64,000 bases of DNA from Bradyrhizobium sp. 200. Lineage in GTDB: Bacteria; Pseudomonadota; Alphaproteobacteria; Rhizobiales; Xanthobacteraceae. Shown here piece by piece: positions 47,377 through 55,078 of the stretch. A program made the translations under genes and the position numbers. The notes under the pieces were generated by a model that saw only the letters and a program-made list of their open reading frames with translations, made no database searches and was not told the origin of the DNA. The stretch covers positions 6,368,001-6,432,000 of the forward strand of contig NZ_CP064689.1 of the NCBI RefSeq assembly GCF_023100945.1, read 5' to 3'. How positions within the stretch are numbered: the stretch's first letter is position 1; each line of letters starts with the position of its first letter.

Positions 47377-48105
47377 ATGACCCACCTGCCCCGCGCGATG
47401 CTGATCGACATGGACGACACTATCCTGTCGGCCTACGGACGCCCCGAGATCGCCTGGCACAATGTCACGTCGGAGTTTGCCGCCGAATTGGGGCCTTTGA
47501 CCTCGCACCAGGTCGCCACCGCCGTTCTGGATTCCGCGCGCAAATTCTGGGCCGTTGCCGAGGCCGAATGGCGGCTGAAGCTGGACGAAGCGCGGCGCAT
47601 CACCGTCAGGAACGGATTTGCCACGCTTGCCGCAGTTGGCCACGCGCTGCCGGAAGACCTGGCGATACGGCTCGCCAACCGCTTCACCGCCTATCGCGAA
47701 GAGGAAATGTTCGTCTTCCCCGGCGCGCATGACGCCATCGACGAATTGAAGGCACGTGGCGTCAAGCTGGCGCTGGTGACCAACGGCGCCGCCGGCACCC
47801 AGCGCGCCAAGGTCGAACGCTTTGCGCTGTCGCACCGCTTCGATCACATCCAGATCGAGGGCGAGCATGGCTTCGGCAAGCCGGACGAGCGCGCCTATCT
47901 GCACGCCATGCAGACGCTGGGCGTCGCCGCATCCGAGACCTGGATGATCGGCGACAATCTGGAATGGGAAGTCGAGGCGCCGCAGCGGCTCGGCATCTAC
48001 GCCATCTGGATCGACGTGCATGGCGACGGCCTGCCGCCGGATTCCACCGTGAAACCCGATCGCATCATCCGCTCGCTGACGGAACTGCTGCCCCGCGAGC
48101 GCTGA
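47377..48105 (+). CDS. HAD-superfamily hydrolase
   Basis: A 242-residue HAD phosphatase-like protein. Motif I is IDMDDTILSAYG at about residues 9-20, motif II LVTNGAAGTQRAKVERF near 132-148, and motif III/IV GKPDERAYL and WMIGDNLEWEVEAPQRLG near 167-205. It fits the YjjG/phosphoglycolate-phosphatase-like group; substrate unknown. It lies after a terminator and is probably transcribed alone. Confidence 0.9.
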   Translation: MTHLPRAMLIDMDDTILSAYGRPEIAWHNVTSEFAAELGPLTSHQVATAVLDSARKFWAVAEAEWRLKLDEARRITVRNGFATLAAVGHALPEDLAIRLANRFTAYREEEMFVFPGAHDAIDELKARGVKLALVTNGAAGTQRAKVERFALSHRFDHIQIEGEHGFGKPDERAYLHAMQTLGVAASETWMIGDNLEWEVEAPQRLGIYAIWIDVHGDGLPPDSTVKPDRIIRSLTELLPRER

Positions 48106-48144
48106 TAAGGCCACTGAAGTTCCATTGGCTGCCAGGCCGCCATC

Positions 48145-48176
48145 ACACGATCGCGTGTAGTGTGAGTTGTCTCACA
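48145..48176. promoter_or_regulatory. Overlapping inverted repeats upstream of the hypothetical gene
   Basis: ACACG-ATCG-CGTGT (48145-48158) is followed by TGTGAG-TTGT-CTCACA (48161-48176). TCACAC at 48143 can also pair with GTGTGA at 48160. The site could bind a regulator or form an RNA hairpin about 75 bp before the start codon. Confidence 0.3.
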
Positions 48177-48250
48177 GTGCGGAGGCCCGCAATCCCGGAT
48201 CGTGTCGACGTTGGTTCAAGGTTGAAGTCCAGGTTTTGGGGAGTTCACCG

Positions 48251-49309
48251 ATGCCGAACGACGACACGCACAAGCCGCCAGAGGCGGACGACACTGCACC
48301 GAAATCCGCTCCATTGAAGTGGCTCTGGAAGTTCAATCACGGGCTCGACATCGTCAAAGGGCTGTCGATGGTCACCGTGCTGAGCAGCCTTGCGGTCGGC
48401 TATCTCCAATATCTCAATGCCTACCAGGAGAAGGTGAGCAGCCAGGCCAAGGAGGACATGGCGGCTGCGACCACCACGTTCACGGAGATTTCGCGCGCAT
48501 TCTCCGAAGTGCAGGCCCTGCAGCAGGCCCTGTATTCCGATTTCACGCGAGCCGTCCGCGACAGATCGGACGAAAGCGACCAGGCGCTCGTCAGCAAGAA
48601 CGCGCGCGCGACTTCCGAGCGTTATGAAAAGGCGCGGATCGCACTCGGTGAAAATATCGACACGCTGACGCGAAAGGCGGAAGTCTATATCGACTGGGCG
48701 AGCGATACGTATCGCGATCCGGCCGACAAGCACAATGTCGATGGCGATCCGCTGTCGCGACAGGTGCTGCGCGACTATGCCTTCGACTGTTCCGACAAGT
48801 ACAATTTTCCGGCGTTCGGAAACGTGAACGCCGAGGACGACGACACGCCCGCCAAGCAAGTTGCCGATAGCGAATACTGCGCAATCGCCGAGAAACCGGG
48901 CATTGACGACAAGACCAAGCCGCAAGATGCATTCATCCGGATCTGCAGCGGTCCTAACGACAAGGACGCCAAGCGAATCTACTGGTACAGCGCCAAGCAC
49001 CACGTCCTGACGATGCATTACTGCTTCGAGGCCGCGCACAACAAACTGGCGGCCGCGCGGCAATGGGCATCAAAGAGCGATCGGGACGCCGCGAAGGAAA
49101 AGGAAATCGTCGCGCGCGAGAAAGAGATCGACACCCAACTGGATGATCTGGCCGGGCGGGTCAGCGCGTTCAGCAGCTTGGCGCTGCATCAGATGGAGCG
49201 AATCCGGGTGAAATATCGTCCGGTCGGCTTCCTGTGCAGCGTGCCGCTCGTCCGCAACATACCGAGCATAAACTGCTTCCCGATCCGCACGGCCTCGCTC
49301 ACGCGCTGA
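48251..49309 (+). CDS. Hypothetical membrane-anchored coiled-coil protein
   Basis: A 352-residue protein I do not recognise. A cytosolic N-terminal stretch of about 30 residues is followed by one hydrophobic segment (GLSMVTVLSSLAVGYLQYL, about 38-56), then a long helical, charged region suited to coiled coils (about 60-150 and 250-315). Four or more cysteines lie in the middle part (FDCSDKYNF, SEYCAIAEK, IRICSGPND, MHYCFEAA). I chose the ATG at 48251; the reading frame extends upstream without sensible sequence. Confidence 0.7.
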   Translation: MPNDDTHKPPEADDTAPKSAPLKWLWKFNHGLDIVKGLSMVTVLSSLAVGYLQYLNAYQEKVSSQAKEDMAAATTTFTEISRAFSEVQALQQALYSDFTRAVRDRSDESDQALVSKNARATSERYEKARIALGENIDTLTRKAEVYIDWASDTYRDPADKHNVDGDPLSRQVLRDYAFDCSDKYNFPAFGNVNAEDDDTPAKQVADSEYCAIAEKPGIDDKTKPQDAFIRICSGPNDKDAKRIYWYSAKHHVLTMHYCFEAAHNKLAAARQWASKSDRDAAKEKEIVAREKEIDTQLDDLAGRVSAFSSLALHQMERIRVKYRPVGFLCSVPLVRNIPSINCFPIRTASLTR

Positions 49310-49314
49310 CCGGA

Positions 49315-50076
49315 TCAATGCCGCAACGCCGCGGTGATCATGACCACGCCACCGACCATCACGGCGGCGTCGAGGATCGCGGTGTGGATATGCACCGGCA
49401 TGCGCTCCACGAAGGCCTTGGCGAGGAACGCGCCGGGGATCGCAATGGCGCCGATCAACAGCGCAAAGGCCAGCACCTGCGCGGTGACGACGCCGGCCAG
49501 ACCGAACACCGAAATCTTGATGAGGCCGGTCACGACCGAGATCACGGCGTCAGTGGCAATCACCGCCGCGCCTTCGAGACCCGAGGCCATCAACAGCGAC
49601 AGCAGGATCACGCCGGAGCCTGATGTGCCGCCGACCACCACGCCATACCCAACCGCGCTCGCACCGAGACCGGCATCGCCGATCCGGATATCGCGCCTCT
49701 TGGCCAACCGGCGCAGCGGCACGCTCAATATCAGCATGCCGCCGATCACCAGCGCCGCGCCGGTGCCGGTAAGCCGCGTGTAGCCGTAGGCGCCGAGCGC
49801 GGTGGTCAGTGCGGCCGCCGCAATCACGATCAGGGCGCGGCGCCGGTCGGCGTAACGGAAGTAAGCCACGAAGCGGCTGATATTGGTGACGATCGCCGAT
49901 ATCGCGATGATCGGCACCACGGGCTCGGCGCCGACCAGCGGCACCAGAACGAGCGGCATCAATGCGCCGGTACCGTAACCGGCGAGACCGCCGATGATGG
50001 ACGCAAACAGCGCCACGCCTCCAACCAGCACAAGCTGGCTTGCGGAAATGTCGGCAAAGCCGGCCAGAATATTCAC
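49315..50076 (-). CDS. TauE/SafE (TSUP) family membrane transporter
   Basis: A 253-residue protein with about seven to eight hydrophobic segments and the TSUP pattern, GGLAGYGTGALMPLVLVPLV near residues 28-47 and a repeated motif VVGGTSGSGVILLSLLMAS near 150-168. The family exports sulfite or organosulfonate-type anions; the substrate here is unknown. It is the last gene of a five-gene operon and overlaps the CCA gene by 4 bp. Confidence 0.88.
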   Translation of the reverse strand: MNILAGFADISASQLVLVGGVALFASIIGGLAGYGTGALMPLVLVPLVGAEPVVPIIAISAIVTNISRFVAYFRYADRRRALIVIAAAALTTALGAYGYTRLTGTGAALVIGGMLILSVPLRRLAKRRDIRIGDAGLGASAVGYGVVVGGTSGSGVILLSLLMASGLEGAAVIATDAVISVVTGLIKISVFGLAGVVTAQVLAFALLIGAIAIPGAFLAKAFVERMPVHIHTAILDAAVMVGGVVMITAALRH

Positions 50077-51332
50077 AGCCGGTGATCTCGGATGAAACGG
50101 GCCGCGGCCTGGTCGGCGATCGCGGCGAGTGCAGATGCATCCAGTGGAAAATCCGCGGCCAACCAGGCGTCTTCCGCAAGCGTCAGCACGTGACCGAGCG
50201 CGGGCCCTTCGGCAATGCCGCGCGAGATGAAATCAGCCGCCCGCAGCGGAAATTTCGGCGCGCTCCAGCGTTGCGGCAAGGTTACGAGCTCGTGCCAGCG
50301 CGCGGCGCCATTGCCGATGCCGCCTGCCCGCGCCCACGCCAGCATCACCCGGTCGCGGTAGGGATCCTCGCCCAGCCGGTAGAGAAGCTGCCGCGCCCGC
50401 GCGCCGTCCTTGGTGGCGAACCGCCACCAGCGATGGCCCATCGAGTCCAGCGCCTTGGTTTCCGCGTTGGAAAGACGAAGCCGCGCCGAAACGCGCTTGG
50501 CATCCTCGGTGACGGCCACCGTGAGCGCCGCAAGCCGGCGCACGGCGCTCGGCGGCAGCCCCAGCGCGTGTTCAGCCGCGATCATCGCCGCGAACGTTCC
50601 GGTGTAGGCGACGCCGCCGAAGATCGGCAGCAGCAGGCCGGCATCCGCCATCGCCTGCACCGCAACCACAGCACCTTCCGCGATCAAGAGCTTCAACATC
50701 TCCATGCGCACGCGTTCGGCGGAAAGGCTCGCAAGCCCCGCGCGCCCGTCGATGCAGGCGAGATATCCGGCACGATCGGGCTCACCCGCCCCATAGGCGG
50801 CATGCATGCGGAAGAAGCGCAGGATGCGCAGATAATCCTCGGCGATGCGCTGGTCGGCCGCGCCGATGAAGCGCACGCGCTTGGCTTCGATATCGGCAAG
50901 CCCGCCGACATGATCATGCACGATGCCGCCGGCATCGACGGAAAGCCCGTTGATGGTGAAGTCGCGCCGTTCGGCATCGCGAACCCAGTCGCGCCCGAAT
51001 GCAACTTTGGCCTTGCGGCCAAAGGTCTCGGTATCCTCGCGCAGGGTCGTGACCTCGAACGGCTGCGAATCAACCACCAGCGTGACCGTGCCGTGGTCGA
51101 TGCCGGTCGGCACGCATTTGATGCCGGCGACCTTGGCGCGGCGGACGACCTCGTCGGGCCGCGCCGTGGTCGCGATGTCGATATCGCCGAGGGGAATTTT
51201 CAGAAGCGCATTGCGCACGGCGCCGCCGACCACGCGGGCTTCCTCGCCATCGCCGTTGAGCAATGCGAGCACGCGCGCGGCCGGACCGGATCTGAGCCAG
51301 GGCGCATCCGACAGCACGCGGGCCTCGCTCAT
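50073..51332 (-). CDS. cca: CCA tRNA nucleotidyltransferase
   Basis: The enzyme adds or repairs the CCA end of tRNA. The 419-residue protein has the nucleotidyltransferase core VVGGAVRNALLKIPLGDIDI at about residues 34-53, with the metal-binding DID; RRDFTINGLSVD near 139-150; and ADQRIAEDYLRILRFFRMHA near 178-197 with the RNA-binding side. It may also be classed as a poly(A) polymerase-like protein. I chose the ATG at 51332, which overlaps the DUF6111 stop (ATGA). Confidence 0.93.
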   Translation of the reverse strand: MSEARVLSDAPWLRSGPAARVLALLNGDGEEARVVGGAVRNALLKIPLGDIDIATTARPDEVVRRAKVAGIKCVPTGIDHGTVTLVVDSQPFEVTTLREDTETFGRKAKVAFGRDWVRDAERRDFTINGLSVDAGGIVHDHVGGLADIEAKRVRFIGAADQRIAEDYLRILRFFRMHAAYGAGEPDRAGYLACIDGRAGLASLSAERVRMEMLKLLIAEGAVVAVQAMADAGLLLPIFGGVAYTGTFAAMIAAEHALGLPPSAVRRLAALTVAVTEDAKRVSARLRLSNAETKALDSMGHRWWRFATKDGARARQLLYRLGEDPYRDRVMLAWARAGGIGNGAARWHELVTLPQRWSAPKFPLRAADFISRGIAEGPALGHVLTLAEDAWLAADFPLDASALAAIADQAAARFIRDHRL

Positions 51333-51592
51333 TTCTCTACCCCGGGAACCAGCTTGCCGTTTTCGAGATGCGCGGGAACGTAGGTCGAATCCGGCGGCGC
51401 GCCGGAGAATTGCGCGAGCAGGACGAAGCTGATCGCGACCAGCAGCAGCGATCCCAGCACCAGCTTGGCGACAAGATGCGCCGGCCAGGAGGAGGACACC
51501 AACACGCCGGAACGGGTGGCAATCAGGAACAGTGCATAGGCCGCAAACGGGATCAGGAAAATTCCGATTTCGGTCAGAATCGGACGGATCAT
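51329..51592 (-). CDS. DUF6111 small membrane protein
   Basis: An 87-residue protein with two membrane helices at about residues 8-28 and 43-62 and a short tail (YVPAHLENGKLVPG). It corresponds to the small membrane protein found between CoA pyrophosphatase and cca genes in Rhizobiales (DUF6111). Function is unknown. It overlaps both neighbours by 4 bp. Confidence 0.82.
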   Translation of the reverse strand: MIRPILTEIGIFLIPFAAYALFLIATRSGVLVSSSWPAHLVAKLVLGSLLLVAISFVLLAQFSGAPPDSTYVPAHLENGKLVPGVEK

Positions 51593-52263
51593 GCGAGATA
51601 AATCCGCTCATACAGCACGCGCAGAATTCCTGCGGTCGCGCCCCAGATGTAACGCTCGGCGAACGGCATGGCGTAATAGGATCGCTCCATGCCGCGGAAT
51701 TCCTTGGAATGGATCTGATGGTTCTCGGGATTCATCAGAAACGCCAGCGGCACCTCGAAGGCGTCGACCACCTCGCCTTCGTTGATCGTCAGCTTGAAGC
51801 CGGGCTTCACGCGCGCCACTGTCGGCAGGATGCGAAACCCGAACGCGGTTCCATAGAGGTCGAGATAGCCGATCGGCTCGATGAACTCACGTTTGAGGCC
51901 GACTTCCTCCTCCGCCTCGCGCAAGGCGGCGTCGAGTGGGGAAGCATCGGTGGCGTCGATCTTGCCGCCGGGAAAGGAAATCTGGCCGGCGTGGCTGGAC
52001 AGATGCGGCGAGCGCTGCGTCAGCAACACGGTCGGCTCGCGGTGATCGACCACCGGGATCAGCACCGCCGCCGGGCGCACCGGCTGCTCGCGCGCCACGA
52101 TCTCGAGCATGCGGTCGTTGCCCGCATCGCCGGTTTTCGGAATGATATCGGGATCGACCAGCCCGGGAGGCACGTCAAAGTTCAGCCTGGCCTCGCTGCG
52201 TGCGAAGAACTCTGCCGAGTTGATCGGAGCCGCCTCCATATTTTTCAGTATCGGCTCGTTCAA
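51589..52263 (-). CDS. CoA pyrophosphatase (NUDIX)
   Basis: A 224-residue NUDIX hydrolase of the CoA-pyrophosphatase group. The NUDIX box is GGKIDATDASPLDAALREAE followed by EEVGL at about residues 98-122, preceded by the CoA-group feature LTQRSPHLSSHAGQISFPGG (about 80-99). Such enzymes split CoA and dephospho-CoA. It overlaps DUF1285 and DUF6111 by 4 bp each. Confidence 0.92.
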   Translation of the reverse strand: MNEPILKNMEAAPINSAEFFARSEARLNFDVPPGLVDPDIIPKTGDAGNDRMLEIVAREQPVRPAAVLIPVVDHREPTVLLTQRSPHLSSHAGQISFPGGKIDATDASPLDAALREAEEEVGLKREFIEPIGYLDLYGTAFGFRILPTVARVKPGFKLTINEGEVVDAFEVPLAFLMNPENHQIHSKEFRGMERSYYAMPFAERYIWGATAGILRVLYERIYLA

Positions 52264-52871
52264 ACCGCGTCCCTCACCTGCTTCGCGTCCGCCATCGCAA
52301 AGAACTCGCCGCCGGACTCGATGCCGAACATCGGCTGACCATCGACCACCCGCTCTTCCCCCATGTCAACCAGATCGTAATAGAGCGCGCGCGTCACTTT
52401 CGCCCACAGATCGGCGCGGACGTGCAGGTAGGGTGTCAGCCCGCCGTCGGCCGCCATCTCGAATCGCAGGCGATGTGCGGAACCGCATGGCACCCAGTCG
52501 TCAACGTTGGTGCGAAAGCGCAATAGTCGCCCGCGGTCGCCCGCCTCGATGTGCATCTCGACGGCCAGGAACGGCGCGTCGTCGACTCGAATGCCGACCT
52601 TTTCGACCGGGGTCACGAGAAAGTGCTTGCCGTCCTCGCGCTTGAGAATGGTCGAGAACAGGCGTACCAGCGCCGGCCGCCCGATCGGCGTACCCATGTA
52701 GAACCAAGTACCGTCGCTGGCGATTCGCATGTCGAGATCGCCGCAGAACGGCGGATTCCACAAATGGACCGGAGGCAGTCCCTTGCCGGCCGGGGTGGCG
52801 TTAGCGGCTTCCCTCGCAGCGACGGTTAGTCCTTCGAGGCCCTGAGCGCCGGTTTGCCCTTGCTTCGCCAT
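52260..52871 (-). CDS. DUF1285 protein
   Basis: A 203-residue protein with the DUF1285 signature PPVHLWNPPFCGDLDMRIAS at about residues 33-52, followed by DGTWFYMGTPIGRPALVRLF and VTPVEKVGIRVDDAPFLAVE. The family has no assigned function. It is the first gene of the operon DUF1285, CoA NUDIX, DUF6111, cca, tauE/safE, all joined by 4 bp overlaps. Confidence 0.9.
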   Translation of the reverse strand: MAKQGQTGAQGLEGLTVAAREAANATPAGKGLPPVHLWNPPFCGDLDMRIASDGTWFYMGTPIGRPALVRLFSTILKREDGKHFLVTPVEKVGIRVDDAPFLAVEMHIEAGDRGRLLRFRTNVDDWVPCGSAHRLRFEMAADGGLTPYLHVRADLWAKVTRALYYDLVDMGEERVVDGQPMFGIESGGEFFAMADAKQVRDAV

Positions 52872-53132
52872 TGTTTGCCCTGAGTCTCAGCGTCGGATCT
52901 GGCACGATTGGTGCACGTATACCGAGATATGTGTTCCCGACGATTTGTGTCCGTACTATTGCGGATCAAGTCGCCACATCGTGATGCAGTTCATACCCCG
53001 AAATACCGATAATGTGGGGATAGTTTAATTCAACGAATACATGGCCTTTGCACAGGTTTAGCATGAGGTTCGCGCCATGACGACGCAACCAGCGGTGTCA
53101 TGAAGTAGTTAGACGGGTTGAAGGAGATGGAC

Positions 53133-54134
53133 ATGGCGAGTGCAGACGGTGTCGAGAAACTCGAGGACGCGGTCGTCCGGTCGGCTGAACAGGTCGCCGG
53201 CCAGATCCGCGCCGCGAAGGAAGCGATCTCCACCGTTATCTTCGGACAGGACCGGGTGATCGAAAACACCCTGGTGACGATCCTGTCCGGCGGCCACGCG
53301 CTCTTGATCGGCGTGCCCGGCCTCGCCAAGACCAAGCTCGTGGAAACGCTGGGCATCACGCTCAGGCTGGATGCCAAGCGCATCCAGTTCACGCCGGACC
53401 TGATGCCGTCGGATATTCTGGGCGCCGAGGTGCTGGACGAGAGCAATTCCGGCAAACGGTCATTCCGCTTCATCTCCGGACCGGTGTTCGCGCAGCTTCT
53501 GATGGCCGACGAGATCAACCGCGCCAGCCCGCGTACGCAATCGGCACTGCTGCAAGCCATGCAGGAACAGCACATCACCGTTGCAGGTGCGCGGCACGAT
53601 CTCCCCAAACCGTTCCACGTGCTCGCCACGCAGAACCCGCTGGAGCAGGAAGGCACCTATCCACTGCCCGAGGCGCAGCTCGACCGCTTCCTGATGGAGA
53701 TCGACGTCGATTATCCCGACCGCGACGCCGAACGCCGCATCCTGTTCGAAACGACCGGCGCCGAAGAGACGCTCGCCAAGGCCTCGATGGATTCGGAAAT
53801 CCTGATCGCGGCGCAGCGGCTGGTGCGGCGCCTGCCGGTCGGCGACAGCGTCGTCGAGGCGATCCTGTCGCTGGTGCGCGCTGCCCGCCCGAGTTCCGAA
53901 GACGGCGGCGACAAGCTGATCGCCTGGGGACCGGGCCCGCGCGCCAGCCAATCGCTGATGCTGGCGGTTCGCGCCCGCGCGTTGCTCGACGGCCGCCTCG
54001 CGCCCTCGATCGACGACGTGCTCGATCTTGCCGAGCCCATTCTCAAGCACCGCATGGCGCTGACTTTCTCGGCGCGCGCGGAAGGCCGCACCATTCCCGA
54101 CGTGATCAGACAACTGAAGACGCGGATCGGTTGA
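53133..54134 (+). CDS. MoxR-family AAA+ ATPase
   Basis: A 333-residue AAA+ ATPase, a chaperone-like family that acts with VWA/DUF58 proteins. The Walker A GVPGLAKTKLVET is at about residues 56-68, Walker B LLMADEINRASPRTQSALLQ near 123-142, and the sensor region FHVLATQNPLEQEGTYPLPE near 162-181. I chose the ATG at 53133 since AAGGAG lies 6 bp upstream; ATG 53127 touches that site. The stop overlaps the DUF58 start. Confidence 0.93.
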   Translation: MASADGVEKLEDAVVRSAEQVAGQIRAAKEAISTVIFGQDRVIENTLVTILSGGHALLIGVPGLAKTKLVETLGITLRLDAKRIQFTPDLMPSDILGAEVLDESNSGKRSFRFISGPVFAQLLMADEINRASPRTQSALLQAMQEQHITVAGARHDLPKPFHVLATQNPLEQEGTYPLPEAQLDRFLMEIDVDYPDRDAERRILFETTGAEETLAKASMDSEILIAAQRLVRRLPVGDSVVEAILSLVRAARPSSEDGGDKLIAWGPGPRASQSLMLAVRARALLDGRLAPSIDDVLDLAEPILKHRMALTFSARAEGRTIPDVIRQLKTRIG

Positions 54135-55078
54135 TGGCCGCAGAGACCAGCCACGAGACCAGGGAGATTGTTGCAATACGACGTGCCGATGGCGAAAGCC
54201 GAACGCTCGCCGCATCGCTGCCTCGTCTCGTGCTCGAAGCTCGCCGCATCGCTGCCAACGTCATCCATGGTCTGCATGGCAGGCGCCGCGCCGGCGCCGG
54301 CGAGAGCTTTTGGCAGTACCGCCGCTTCGTCTCCGGCGAGCCGTCGCAGAATGTCGACTGGCGGCGCTCGGCGCGCGACGATCATCTCTATGTCCGCGAG
54401 CAGGAATGGGAGGCCGCCCATACCGTCTGGCTGTGGCCCGACCGCTCGGCCTCGATGACCTTTGCCTCCAAGGGGGCGCGCGACTCCAAGCTGGAGCGCG
54501 GGCTGATCGTGACGTTTGCACTCGCCGAACTGCTGGTTTCGGGCGGCGAACGCGTCGGCATTCCCGGCCTGATGAACCCGACCGCAAGCCGCAACGTGAT
54601 CGACAAGATGGCGCAGGCGATGCTGCACGACGATGCAATGCGCGCGAGCCTGCCGCCGTCCTTTGTCCCGTCGGCGCTGGCCGAAATTGTCGTGCTGTCG
54701 GATTTCTGGTCGCCGATGAGCGAAATCAGGACAATGCTGGCCGGGCTTTCGGCCTCCGGCGCCCATGGCTCGCTGATCCAGGTCGTCGATCCCGCCGAAG
54801 AAACCTTTCCCTACGCCGGCCGGGTCGAATTCGTCGAGCCGGAAGGCTTCGGCGTCATCACCGCCGGGCGCGCCGAGAGCTGGGCCAGCGACTATGTGGC
54901 GCGCGTCGCACTGCATCGCGACGAGATCCGCAGCGAGACCAACCGGCTCGACTGGTTGTTCTCGACCCACACCACCAGCCGTTCCGCCGCCGAACTCCTG
55001 CTGTTCCTGCATTCGGGCATGATGGCAGCCAAGGGAAGCGCGCGCGGCTCAACCGTCAAGGCGGGGCGCAGCGCATGA
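54134..55078 (+). CDS. DUF58 (VWA-like) protein
   Basis: A 314-residue protein of the DUF58 family, often encoded beside MoxR. The core RRAGAGESFWQYRRFVSGEP at about residues 51-70 and DWRRSARDDHLYVREQEWEA near 74-93 are diagnostic. A VWA-like fold with metal site is likely in the C-terminal half. Its partners are the MoxR ATPase before it and the BatA-like protein after it. Confidence 0.92.
   Translation: MAAETSHETREIVAIRRADGESRTLAASLPRLVLEARRIAANVIHGLHGRRRAGAGESFWQYRRFVSGEPSQNVDWRRSARDDHLYVREQEWEAAHTVWLWPDRSASMTFASKGARDSKLERGLIVTFALAELLVSGGERVGIPGLMNPTASRNVIDKMAQAMLHDDAMRASLPPSFVPSALAEIVVLSDFWSPMSEIRTMLAGLSASGAHGSLIQVVDPAEETFPYAGRVEFVEPEGFGVITAGRAESWASDYVARVALHRDEIRSETNRLDWLFSTHTTSRSAAELLLFLHSGMMAAKGSARGSTVKAGRSA

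Noticed and set aside
46030..48114. A very long open frame antisense to hemF and the HAD gene
   Set aside because: It mirrors genuine genes with strong motifs on the other strand; long antisense frames are expected at this GC content. It has no recognisable domain or start signal.
48180..48250. A tRNA-like 3' end upstream of the hypothetical gene
   Set aside because: The phrase GGTTCAAGGTTGAAGTCC looks like a T-arm, but no acceptor stem or anticodon arm can be built around it.
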